Under the pieces are notes generated by a model that was not told where the DNA came from, ran no database searches, and worked only from the letters and a program-made list of their open reading frames with translations. The position numbers were made by a program, and so were the translations under genes. Positions 1-5,787 of a stretch of 6,286 nucleotides of DNA are shown piece after piece. The stretch lies in contig JAJFMO010000231.1 of NCBI GenBank assembly GCA_020697475.1, positions 1-6,286 of the forward strand, given 5' to 3'. The stretch's first letter is position 1. Every line of letters starts with the position of its first letter. The DNA comes from Paenibacillaceae bacterium (GTDB taxonomy: Bacteria; Bacillota; Bacilli; Paenibacillales; NBRC-103111).

Positions 1-41
1 CCGCCCATCTCCACTTCCCGGTTGCCGAAACTGTACTTCAC
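1..41 (-). CDS. 5' end of an unidentified minus-strand gene (partial)
   Basis: Read on the minus strand, a GTG start at 41-39 opens a frame with no stop up to the window edge, giving MKYSFGNREVEMG and then running out. The main support is a strong Shine-Dalgarno sequence, AGGGAGG (minus strand, 55-49), 7 nt before the GTG. A promoter-like stretch lies further upstream at about 67-111. Thirteen codons are too few to name a family, so no function is proposed. It is divergent from the SLH protein gene and may share its control region. The alternative is that this is non-coding sequence with a chance ribosome-binding-like site. Confidence 0.5.
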   Translation of the reverse strand, partial: MKYSFGNREVEMG

Positions 42-56
42 GGCGATCCCTCCCTG

Positions 57-111
57 TTTTTTCAATAGTATATATATGTCTATAATACCTCTAAAAAATC
101 TTTTTGGACAA
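57..111. promoter_or_regulatory. Divergent AT-rich promoter region with overlapping -10 elements
   Basis: Plus strand: a perfect -10, TATAAT (81-86), is preceded at 16 bp by a 4/6 match to -35, TTTTCA (59-64). It points to the SLH gene and would give a leader of about 100 nt. Minus strand: TTGTCC (111-106), an 18 bp spacer and TATTAT (87-82) point to the partial gene at 1-41. An alternative minus-strand pair is TTTAGA (95-90), 17 bp and TATACT (72-67). The plus -10 and the first minus -10 share the same bases, so polymerase could probably occupy only one at a time. Start points are inferred from hexamer matches alone. Confidence 0.45.
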
Positions 112-195
112 CCCCCCAAAGCCTAAAACTCTCCCCGAATCATTTACCATGGCGGCCAACAAAAAATAATCAAATAATGAGGAGACGAGACGACG

Positions 196-1443
196 ATGAA
201 GGGACACTGGACAAAACAATTAGTGATTGCAGGCTTAACGGCAACAATGATCCTGGGAAGTTCAACGGCAGCGTTCGCGGATAACGGGAAAGGGAAAGGG
301 CACGACAAGCACGACGACGTCCGAATTTTTGCGCAAGGCAAAAATGATTTGAAGTTTAACCCTAAGGCCAACGCCAACATGAAAGCGAATATCGACATAC
401 ATTTATCTTTCAAAGACATAACCGGCGGTGACGTGGAATGGGCGATGAGATATATCGCTTCGCTCGCCTCCAAGCAAGTGTTCGAAGGCTATGACGACGG
501 CACGTTCCAGCCGAGGAAGCCGGTCACCCGTGTCGAAGCGATTACGGCGGCGGTCAGATTGATGGGACTGCGCGACCAAGCTGAATCAAGCGCAGAGATG
601 GGCACCCAACTGAACTTCAACGACGCGAACAAAATTAAGAACCAATATCCTTGGGCGGTTGGATACATCGCTGTAGCAGCGGAGAACGATCTGTTCGCCG
701 AGAACGAGGACGCGGTACAACCAGAGAAGCCGGCCGACCGCTTGTGGGCAACGACGCTGCTGATCAAAGCGTTGAAGCTGGAAGACCAAGCGCACGCTAA
801 GGCGAACGCTCAGCTGACTTATAAGGATGCCGATAAAATCCCGGCAGGCTCGGTAGGCTTTGTCGCTCTGGCGATCGAGCGCGGCTTGATCAACGGCTAT
901 CCGGACAAGACGTTCCGCCCGAATCAACCGGTAACTCGCGCCGAATTGGCGGCATTGCTTGATCGTACCGGCAACCAGATCGGCGACGAGAACAATCAAG
1001 CGGCTACCGTGAGTGCAGCAGTATACAACAACGTACTGACGATTACCCAAGACGGCCAGACGAAGACGGTCACTCTCGACCCGAGCGCCTTCATCTTCCG
1101 CAATGGGGTAAGGGTAGGTGCATCCGAATTGCAGATCGGCGACCAAATCCGCATTCATATGTACAACAACGTCGTGTATTATGTGGAAGTAACGGGTCTG
1201 GCTAACCAGTCGACCAACCAGTTCACGGTGAACGGCACGTTCAACTCCTTCACATTGAACGCCCAAGGCAAAATTGCCACGATCTCGATCACTCAAACAG
1301 TGAACGGTGGCTCGCAAACCGCAGTCTATAACGTTGATTCCGAGCACTTAACGATTTACGGCAACTCGGCCGGCCTGGTACTTGGCCACGCGATTGTGCT
1401 GAAAGGCGCGAACCAACTGGTTAACGAGATCGATATCCCTTAA
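196..1443 (+). CDS. Secreted S-layer homology (SLH) domain surface protein
   Basis: This 415-residue protein is predicted to be exported and held on the cell wall. Residues 1-29 form a signal peptide: basic start (MKGHWTK), hydrophobic core (LVIAGLTATMILG), and an AFA-D cleavage site near residue 29. A short Gly/Lys/His/Asp-rich linker follows (30-42). Three SLH domains lie at about 72-125, 139-196 and 207-258; family knowledge is that such triplets bind pyruvylated secondary cell-wall polymer. SLH1 (GYDDGTFQP...VTRVEA) and SLH3 (GYPDKTFRP...VTRAEL) keep the signature. SLH2 is degenerate, with ADRLWA where the TRAE motif belongs. Residues 270-415 are beta-rich, apparently two related units, the first ending ELQIGDQIRIHMYNN; similar C-terminal parts occur in other Paenibacillus surface proteins, and no enzyme motif is visible. 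Start choice: GAGGAG (179-184) lies 11 nt before ATG, slightly long, but the signal peptide begins exactly there. It is monocistronic with its own terminator. The exact role is unknown: structural or accessory surface protein. Confidence 0.93.
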   Translation: MKGHWTKQLVIAGLTATMILGSSTAAFADNGKGKGHDKHDDVRIFAQGKNDLKFNPKANANMKANIDIHLSFKDITGGDVEWAMRYIASLASKQVFEGYDDGTFQPRKPVTRVEAITAAVRLMGLRDQAESSAEMGTQLNFNDANKIKNQYPWAVGYIAVAAENDLFAENEDAVQPEKPADRLWATTLLIKALKLEDQAHAKANAQLTYKDADKIPAGSVGFVALAIERGLINGYPDKTFRPNQPVTRAELAALLDRTGNQIGDENNQAATVSAAVYNNVLTITQDGQTKTVTLDPSAFIFRNGVRVGASELQIGDQIRIHMYNNVVYYVEVTGLANQSTNQFTVNGTFNSFTLNAQGKIATISITQTVNGGSQTAVYNVDSEHLTIYGNSAGLVLGHAIVLKGANQLVNEIDIP

Positions 1444-1558
1444 TCGAATAGATAGAGACAGGCGCTCATAGGCGCTCAGAAAGAAGAGGAGCATATAGAG
1501 AAAAAAGGTTAGAGTGAATCGTGGAGAGAAACGCGAAGAGTAAACTTTTCGGGCCCAC
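1444..1558 (+). other. 3' untranslated region of the SLH gene with a 10-bp tandem repeat
   Basis: About 115 nt separate the TAA stop from the terminator. It is purine-rich and carries AGGCGCTCAT followed directly by AGGCGCTCAG (1460-1479), two 10-bp copies differing at the last base. A tiny frame 1514-1543 (GTG start, nine codons, AAAGG upstream) is too short to support as a gene. Nothing else is visible. Confidence 0.5.
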
Positions 1559-1595
1559 AATCCCCCGTCGCCATGTTGCGACAGGGGATTTTTTT
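1559..1595 (+). terminator. Rho-independent terminator of the SLH gene
   Basis: AATCCCC (1559-1565) pairs with GGGGATT (1584-1590) and GTCGC (1567-1571) pairs with GCGAC (1578-1582). There is one C/A mismatch between the two blocks and a six-base loop, CATGTT. The 3' arm runs into seven T residues (1589-1595). This is a strong intrinsic terminator about 115 nt after the SLH stop codon, so the gene is probably a single transcription unit. On the minus strand the run of A would give only weak function in the other direction. Confidence 0.94.
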
Positions 1596-1683
1596 GCGTC
1601 TTATAATAGGCGGAATTTGCGCATGCTTGACGGTGGAGGACGATCGGGTTAATGGGCGCATTTCCTCGCATTTTCGCCACTTC

Positions 1684-1886
1684 TTGGAATTGTAACGGTT
1701 GTAGATAAGGCTAATCGGTTGGATATCAACCTTTCCAAATTCTAACGGTTGTAATCAGGTGCTATTTTGCCGTTTTCAACGATTTTGGGCCCAGAACGGG
1801 AGAATAGGCGCATCGGACAACCGTTAGAGTTGGAAGGGGGGTCATTGAAGGCAATTAGGCCTTATTTTCAACCGTTAGAGTTGCCG
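1684..1886. repeat. Nested palindromic intergenic repeat with four TAACGGTTG copies
   Basis: TAACGGTTG occurs at 1693-1701 and 1743-1751, and its reverse complement CAACCGTTA at 1818-1826 and 1869-1877. The spacing is near symmetric, 50 bp between the left starts and 51 bp between the right starts. Homology extends past the core. In the outer pair, 1693-1715 matches the complement of 1854-1877 (TAACGGTTG, then ATAAGG, then CTAAT). In the inner pair, 1733-1776 matches the complement of 1793-1835 at about 31 of 44 positions counted by hand, leaving a 16-nt loop. A transcript could fold into a long inner hairpin enclosed by an outer stem. This looks like a dispersed intergenic element (MITE- or REP-like); that class is an inference. 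No transposase, obvious target-site duplication or poly-T tail is seen. Confidence 0.75.
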
Positions 1887-1927
1887 TTCCGTATCCCTGC
1901 ACACACGCGCCACGGATGGCCCCAAGG

Positions 1928-1955
1928 GACACGTGTCACCGACACCCCCGACACC
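1928..1955. repeat. 10-bp perfect palindrome followed by a 9-bp tandem repeat
   Basis: GACACGTGTC (1928-1937) is a perfect palindrome. It is followed at once by ACCGACACC (1938-1946) and CCCGACACC (1947-1955), so GACAC occurs three times in 25 bases in the same direction. It lies about 80 bp upstream of the -35 of the oxidoreductase promoter. It could be a regulator binding site or part of another dispersed repeat; the sequence does not decide which. Confidence 0.5.
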
Positions 1956-2018
1956 CCGCACCTCACCCTGTGTTTTCTCCGGTTTTTCTTAGCTTAGAAT
2001 GGCGCGAAAAAATGATCG

Positions 2019-2048
2019 TTGACAACCGAATGAATTGACGAATATAAT
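2019..2048 (+). promoter_or_regulatory. Consensus sigma-A promoter of the oxidoreductase gene
   Basis: TTGACA (2019-2024) and TATAAT (2043-2048) are both perfect matches, separated by 18 bp. Transcription would start near 2055, leaving a leader of about 57 nt that is very AT-rich. Such a strong core promoter in front of a catabolic-type gene usually implies repression in the absence of inducer (inference). Confidence 0.85.
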
Positions 2049-2059
2049 CAAAAATAAGA

Positions 2060-2084
2060 ATATTAACTAATAAAATGATAATAT
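2060..2084. promoter_or_regulatory. Possible operator: AT-rich inverted repeat at the transcription start
   Basis: ATATTA (2060-2065) is mirrored by TAATAT (2079-2084) with a 13-bp gap, and ATTA-N2-TAAT also occurs inside it (2062-2071 region). The position, just after the predicted start of transcription, suits a repressor site, and a ROK regulator gene lies next door. AT-rich DNA makes such symmetry by chance, so this is only a candidate. Confidence 0.25.
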
Positions 2085-2098
2085 ATGATCAAATAAAT

Positions 2099-2103
2099 GG
2101 AGG
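2099..2103 (+). promoter_or_regulatory. Ribosome binding site that fixes the oxidoreductase start
   Basis: GGAGG (2099-2103) sits 8 nt before the ATG at 2112. The in-frame ATG at 2097 overlaps this site and has no Shine-Dalgarno of its own, so 2112 is the start. Confidence 0.85.
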
Positions 2104-2111
2104 ATAGACAT

Positions 2112-3221
2112 ATGAAGCCAGTCAACGTCGGCGTAATCGGATGCGGGAAAATCAGCAGCGCCTACATCCAGAACATGAAGCAATTCCCGATGCTGAACGT
2201 GGTCGGGTGCGCCGACCTGAACAGGCAGCGGGCGCAGGAGAGAGCGGAGGAATGCGGATTGCCGGGTGCTTACGAAGTGCCGGAGTTGATTGCTCACCAG
2301 GACGTCGAGCTGATCGTGAATTTGACGATCCCGAAAGCTCACCTGGAGGTGACGATGGCCGCTCTCGATGCCGGGAAACATGTATATTCCGAGAAACCGA
2401 TGGCGCTAAGCTGCGTGGATGCCCGGGCTATCCTCGACAATGCCGCGAAGCGAAATCTGCTGTTCGGCGGCGCGCCGGATACGGTGTTGGGTTCCGGCAT
2501 CCAGACTTCCCGGAAGCTCGTGGAAGACGGCGCCATCGGCCGACCGCTCTCTGCCGTGGCCTTCATGATGGCGCGCGGTCCCGAAACTTGGCACCCGGAT
2601 CCGGAATTTCTCTACAAGCCGGGCGGAGGGCCAATGTACGATATGGGGCCTTATTACGTCGCGGCGCTCGTTCATTTGCTCGGGCCAATCCGCAAAGTGA
2701 CCGGAGCCGCATCGACCCCATTCGCAACAAGAATGATCACGAGTGAACAAAAATATGGGCAGATGATCGAGGTGGAGATTCCCACCCATATTTCCGGCAC
2801 TCTCGAATTCGAAAACGGGGCTTTGGCGACTCTGATCACCAGCTTCGACATCGCCGCCGGAAGCTCGAAGCTGCCCAGTATTGAACTTTACGGCAGCGAA
2901 GGCACACTTAACGTCCCGAAACCTTTCGAGTTTAGCGGTCAAGTTCTTCTTAGAAAGTCCAGCAAAGGGGATTGGGCTGAGATGCCTCTGCTTGGCGAAT
3001 ACAAGGATCATCTTCGAGGTTTGGGTGTGGCCGATATGGCGTGTGCCATTCGAAGCGGGAGGGAATTCAGGGCAAACGGAGAAATGGCCTATCACGTCAT
3101 GGAAGCAATGGAGGGGATCCATTGGGCAGCCGATCATGAACAACATTACCGGATGCAAAGCCGCTGTCCCCGTCCCGCGCTCATGAACCTCGATATGCAC
3201 AAGTATTATTTGGAATTATAA
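2112..3221 (+). CDS. Gfo/Idh/MocA family NAD(P)-dependent oxidoreductase
   Basis: A 369-residue cytoplasmic enzyme of the usual family length. Members oxidise or reduce sugars, inositols or related polyols with NAD(P). The N-terminal Rossmann domain (about 1-120) starts VGVIGCGKIS (6-15, the dinucleotide-binding glycine motif) and holds the family EKP motif at 94-96, where Lys95 is normally catalytic. The C-terminal alpha/beta domain follows from about 125, with GGGPMYDMGPYY at 171-182. Asp177 is kept, but the residue four further on, usually the catalytic His, is Tyr181. The same DMGPYY form is familiar from a subgroup of this family, so it is probably a subfamily trait and not damage; activity may be altered. 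The start at 2112 was chosen because of GGAGG 8 nt upstream and because the fold begins right there. The gene has its own promoter and no terminator was seen after it. It converges on the ROK gene with a 6-bp overlap. Substrate unknown; the neighbouring genes suggest a sugar derived from a sulfated glycan (inference). Confidence 0.93.
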   Translation: MKPVNVGVIGCGKISSAYIQNMKQFPMLNVVGCADLNRQRAQERAEECGLPGAYEVPELIAHQDVELIVNLTIPKAHLEVTMAALDAGKHVYSEKPMALSCVDARAILDNAAKRNLLFGGAPDTVLGSGIQTSRKLVEDGAIGRPLSAVAFMMARGPETWHPDPEFLYKPGGGPMYDMGPYYVAALVHLLGPIRKVTGAASTPFATRMITSEQKYGQMIEVEIPTHISGTLEFENGALATLITSFDIAAGSSKLPSIELYGSEGTLNVPKPFEFSGQVLLRKSSKGDWAEMPLLGEYKDHLRGLGVADMACAIRSGREFRANGEMAYHVMEAMEGIHWAADHEQHYRMQSRCPRPALMNLDMHKYYLEL

Positions 3222-4361
3222 ATGTTGATGAATAAAACTCGTCTGGGCCAGACAAAGCGCACCCAAGACTCCTTGTTTTTCCAGAAAAGTGGTGTGCTCC
3301 AAAGTCAAGGACGACGTCGAGAAGCGATTGCCTCGCAGAAGAATCGTTCTTTTCGTTTCTTCAAACAGAATGGGCAAATCCTTGAACATCGCTCCCCCGA
3401 TAAAGATCGTGCTGGGATTGAACAGGTTTACCACATTGCTTAACGCTATCCCGAAAGCTTGACCGGCGCCGGTGCATACATCCAACGCCGTTTCATCATT
3501 TTGCTGCAAGGCCTCCGCTATTGCACCATCCCGACCGCTTCTTTTTTTATACTCCCTTTGGAGAATAGGATAGGTGACGATGTTTTCCAAACAGCCGTAG
3601 TTACCGCATCTGCAGCGCCTTCCATTGGGGTCGGCCGTAATGTGGCCGAGCAGTCCGGCGGTATTGTTAACTCCTCGCAAAATGCTGTCATTAATATAAA
3701 TGCCTGCGGCGATTCCATGGCCAACCTCTGCCGCAATAAAGTCGGTGATGTGCTTGGCGCCTCCAAGCTTCTTCTCAAGCAATGCCATCGTTCGTCCGCC
3801 TTCGTCCAGGAAGACCGGCATGTGGAACCGTTGCCCGAACCGGTTGACGATGTCCAGACGATCCCAACCGGGCGCGTTCGGGATGTTGAGAATGGTTTTT
3901 TGAGCCAGATCGGTGATCCCGGTGATTCCGATTCCGATGGCGTCGATCGACGCCATCGGAATGCCCGCTTTTTGCACAAACGATTCGATTTTTTGGATCA
4001 GGGCATCCACCTTGTCTTCCGCCTCGCGAAGCTCCGCCACCAAAAATTGATCCTCATGCAAGATCTTTAATGTATTGTCCGCAATGGCGAAACGGATTCT
4101 GTACCCGCCGATGTCCAGTCCCAGGAACCGGAATTTATCGGCATTGGAATACAGCAAAATTTCTTTCCGGCCTATTCCGCCGCTGATCCGATCGCCTTCG
4201 AACATATACTTTTCTTGAATAAGGTTTTTGGAAACGTTGGTGATCATCCCCGGGGATAGCCGGAGCAATTCGGCAATTTTTTTCCGGGATATTCCGCGGT
4301 TGGTATTGACAGTCTCCAATACGGCCTTTTCGGTGGAGTTCAGCCCTTGTCTATCGGTCAT
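3216..4361 (-). CDS. ROK-family transcriptional regulator (NagC/XylR type)
   Basis: A 381-residue DNA-binding sugar sensor. Residues 8-70 form a winged helix-turn-helix (recognition region around GISRKKIAELLRLSPGMITN, 23-42). The rest is a ROK sugar-kinase-like domain: DIGG (83-86), GIGITGITD (143-151), PNAPGW (161-166), and the zinc cluster with His240 in LLGHI and Cys250, Cys252 and Cys257 in CRCGNYGC. The segment that in ROK kinases reads ENDxN is LDEGGRT here (185-191), so the catalytic Asp is missing, and the sugar-contacting Glu of the usual GE(I/L)GH motif is Leu. It is therefore expected to bind DNA and perhaps a sugar without phosphorylating it. The start ATG shares ATGA with the stop of the sulfatase, and GGAG lies 9 nt upstream (minus strand, 4374-4371) inside the sulfatase coding region: translational coupling. 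Likely target: this operon and perhaps the convergent oxidoreductase promoter (inference). Its 3' end overlaps the oxidoreductase gene by 6 bp. Confidence 0.94.
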   Translation of the reverse strand: MTDRQGLNSTEKAVLETVNTNRGISRKKIAELLRLSPGMITNVSKNLIQEKYMFEGDRISGGIGRKEILLYSNADKFRFLGLDIGGYRIRFAIADNTLKILHEDQFLVAELREAEDKVDALIQKIESFVQKAGIPMASIDAIGIGITGITDLAQKTILNIPNAPGWDRLDIVNRFGQRFHMPVFLDEGGRTMALLEKKLGGAKHITDFIAAEVGHGIAAGIYINDSILRGVNNTAGLLGHITADPNGRRCRCGNYGCLENIVTYPILQREYKKRSGRDGAIAEALQQNDETALDVCTGAGQAFGIALSNVVNLFNPSTIFIGGAMFKDLPILFEETKRTILLRGNRFSTSSLTLEHTTFLEKQGVLGALCLAQTSFIHQHL

Positions 4362-4374
4362 TCGTAGTTGCTCC
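4358..4374 (-). promoter_or_regulatory. ATGA stop-start overlap and internal ribosome binding site (sulfatase to ROK)
   Basis: On the minus strand the sulfatase ends GAA TGA and the ROK gene begins ATG ACC on the shared bases ATGA (4361-4358). GGAG (4374-4371) lies 9 nt before that ATG. This is classic translational coupling and ties synthesis of the regulator to that of the enzyme. Confidence 0.85.
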
Positions 4375-5746
4375 AGTAAGATTTCCCCAGCGGATGAAGC
4401 TCGTCATCCCACTCGTCCCGATATTTTTTCAACTCCGTCCGTTTTTGGCGAACGACTTCGTCGTATTCAGGGTTACCATACAGATTAACCGTTTCAAGAG
4501 GATCGTTATGAAGGTCGAACAACTGGGTTTCCCTAACCCGGCCGGCATACTCGATCAATTTGAACCGCTCGTCCTTTACACTTCGGATGAGATCGACATA
4601 GGCGAAATAGAGCGTATTTCGAACGGTTTTCTGCGGGTCGTTCATGACCGGCAACAGGCTGTGCCCCTCTACCGATGCCGGCTTCTCAACCCCCGCCAAA
4701 TCGCACAGAGTCGGGTAAATATCCAGCAAATAGGCGTATTGATCCAGCTTTAAGCCCTTCGGCACGCCCGGCCCGCTGAAGATCATCGGCACACGAACGC
4801 TGTGCTCGTAATGGTTTTGTTTGCCCATCAATCCATGCTGACCTACGGCTAATCCATTGTCCCCGGCCAAGACGATAATCGTGTCGTCCAACATCCCCTT
4901 CGCATTCAACCCGGCAATGACCCGCCCGATGGCATCATCTACGTGGGAAATCATCCCGTAATATTCGGCGATGTGCTTTCTTATTTCCGCTTCCGGACGA
5001 GGAGTGGGGAGCAGCACCTCATCCCGGATATGGCTCGCCCCGAAATCGAAAGGATGCTCCTCCAGGAAATTCGCCGGCAGGCTGACTTTTTCCGGATCAT
5101 ACATTTCTTTGAATTTACGCGGCATCGATCGGGGATCGTGCGGGGCGAGGAAAGAGACGTACATGAGGAAAGGTTCAGCCGGCTCTGCCTTCTCAATAAA
5201 GTTTAAGGCGGCTCCCGCGATCACGTCCGTCGAATGCTCCCCCATAGAATAATATTCGCAATGAATTTGCTTCGTTGCATTGTTATAAGAGAAGTTTTCC
5301 GTAAACAGGATTCGCTTGTCGTACTTGCCTGAAGGATCGTAATGGCAGAAGGGCACGTTCCAGTGATCCCACATCCCGCCGAAGAAAATCGCGTCCCCAT
5401 CGGTAAAGCTTCTAGCGTAGGCGGCAGGCCCGTTGTGCCATTTTCCGGCGCCGAATGTACGGTATCCGGCGCCTTGGAACGCTTCGCCAAGCGTTGTGTG
5501 CTCTTTCGGAATTTGCTGGCCCAACCCTTCCAGGTGAAAAAGCGTTCTGCCCGCGTGCAGCATCGCCCGGCTGGGCATGCAGACCGCCGGGGATGTGCCG
5601 CACGGAATATGAGCATGGGTGAAAGCCGTGCCGTTCTCGACCAATTTGTCCATATTCGGCGTGCTGATCTCGCTGTTGCCCAAAGCGTGGATTGTATCGA
5701 ATCGCTGGTCGTCCGTAAAGAAAAATAAAATGTTCGGTTTTTTCAT
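4358..5746 (-). CDS. Type I (formylglycine-dependent) sulfatase, cytoplasmic
   Basis: A 462-residue sulfatase of the alkaline-phosphatase superfamily, which hydrolyses sulfate esters. Metal and active-site residues are visible: Asp12-Asp13 in FFTDDQR; Cys56 in the CMPSR motif (C-x-P-S-R), the cysteine converted to formylglycine; Arg60; GKWH with Lys102 and His104; His203 in APHDP; Asp296-Asn297 in GDNG; and His304 and Lys309 in QHGLMGK. The length fits single-domain S1 sulfatases, including the smaller C-terminal part (about 340-462). There is no signal peptide, so it should act inside the cell on an imported substrate. A perfect AGGAGG (minus strand, 5760-5755) stands 8 nt before ATG. It starts 41 bp after the binding-protein gene with no terminator between, and its stop overlaps the ROK start. 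Maturation needs a formylglycine-generating enzyme or an anaerobic maturase, neither of which is in the window. Substrate not determined: a sulfated sugar is likely from context, while choline-sulfate or aryl-sulfate hydrolysis cannot be excluded. Confidence 0.95.
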   Translation of the reverse strand: MKKPNILFFFTDDQRFDTIHALGNSEISTPNMDKLVENGTAFTHAHIPCGTSPAVCMPSRAMLHAGRTLFHLEGLGQQIPKEHTTLGEAFQGAGYRTFGAGKWHNGPAAYARSFTDGDAIFFGGMWDHWNVPFCHYDPSGKYDKRILFTENFSYNNATKQIHCEYYSMGEHSTDVIAGAALNFIEKAEPAEPFLMYVSFLAPHDPRSMPRKFKEMYDPEKVSLPANFLEEHPFDFGASHIRDEVLLPTPRPEAEIRKHIAEYYGMISHVDDAIGRVIAGLNAKGMLDDTIIVLAGDNGLAVGQHGLMGKQNHYEHSVRVPMIFSGPGVPKGLKLDQYAYLLDIYPTLCDLAGVEKPASVEGHSLLPVMNDPQKTVRNTLYFAYVDLIRSVKDERFKLIEYAGRVRETQLFDLHNDPLETVNLYGNPEYDEVVRQKRTELKKYRDEWDDELHPLGKSYWSNYE

Positions 5747-5787
5747 TGAATCTGCCTCCTATGTTCGCGTAAGCCATGCCTTTACCG

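Larger units (their letters stand above)
1596..2018. other. Gene-free intergenic region containing repeats
   Basis: About 420 bases without a supportable gene. It contains the nested palindrome at 1684-1886 and the palindrome plus tandem repeat at 1928-1955, listed separately. A TATAAT at 1602-1607 has only a poor -35 and no gene to serve. The open frame 1767-1997 (76 codons) starts inside the palindrome, has no ribosome binding site and no recognisable domain, so it is treated as non-coding. The stretch 1956-2018 shows nothing beyond the start of the next promoter. Confidence 0.7.

Noticed and set aside
586..1347. A 253-codon minus-strand frame across the SLH gene
   Set aside because: It is a shadow frame. 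The plus-strand gene has a signal peptide, three SLH domains, a ribosome binding site and a terminator.
1514..1543. Nine-codon frame with AAAGG upstream in the SLH 3' untranslated region
   Set aside because: It is too short to tell from chance and has no other support.
1578..1607. Promoter-like TATAAT just after the SLH terminator
   Set aside because: The only -35 candidate is GCGACA at 18 bp, inside the terminator arm, and no gene follows for 500 bp.
1684..1886. CRISPR array
   Set aside because: There are only four short repeats in two opposite orientations, and the inner spacing differs from the flanking spacing. This is palindrome structure, not a direct-repeat array.
1767..1997. A 76-codon plus-strand open frame in the intergenic region
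   Set aside because: It starts inside the nested palindrome, has no ribosome binding site and no domain, and its repeated QPLEL segment simply reflects the repeat DNA.
2097..2111. Upstream ATG as the oxidoreductase start
   Set aside because: It overlaps the Shine-Dalgarno of the next ATG, has none of its own, and adds five residues before the Rossmann fold.
2406..3200. A 264-codon minus-strand frame opposite the oxidoreductase
   Set aside because: No ribosome binding site or domain is visible, while the plus-strand gene has clear Rossmann and EKP motifs over the same bases.
3241..3253. Palindrome GTCTGGGCCAGAC as a possible terminator for the oxidoreductase gene
   Set aside because: The stem is short, there is no T run after it, and it lies inside the ROK coding sequence.
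3459..4070. A 203-codon plus-strand frame opposite the ROK gene
   Set aside because: Its residue make-up is that of a shadow frame, and the opposite strand encodes an intact ROK protein.
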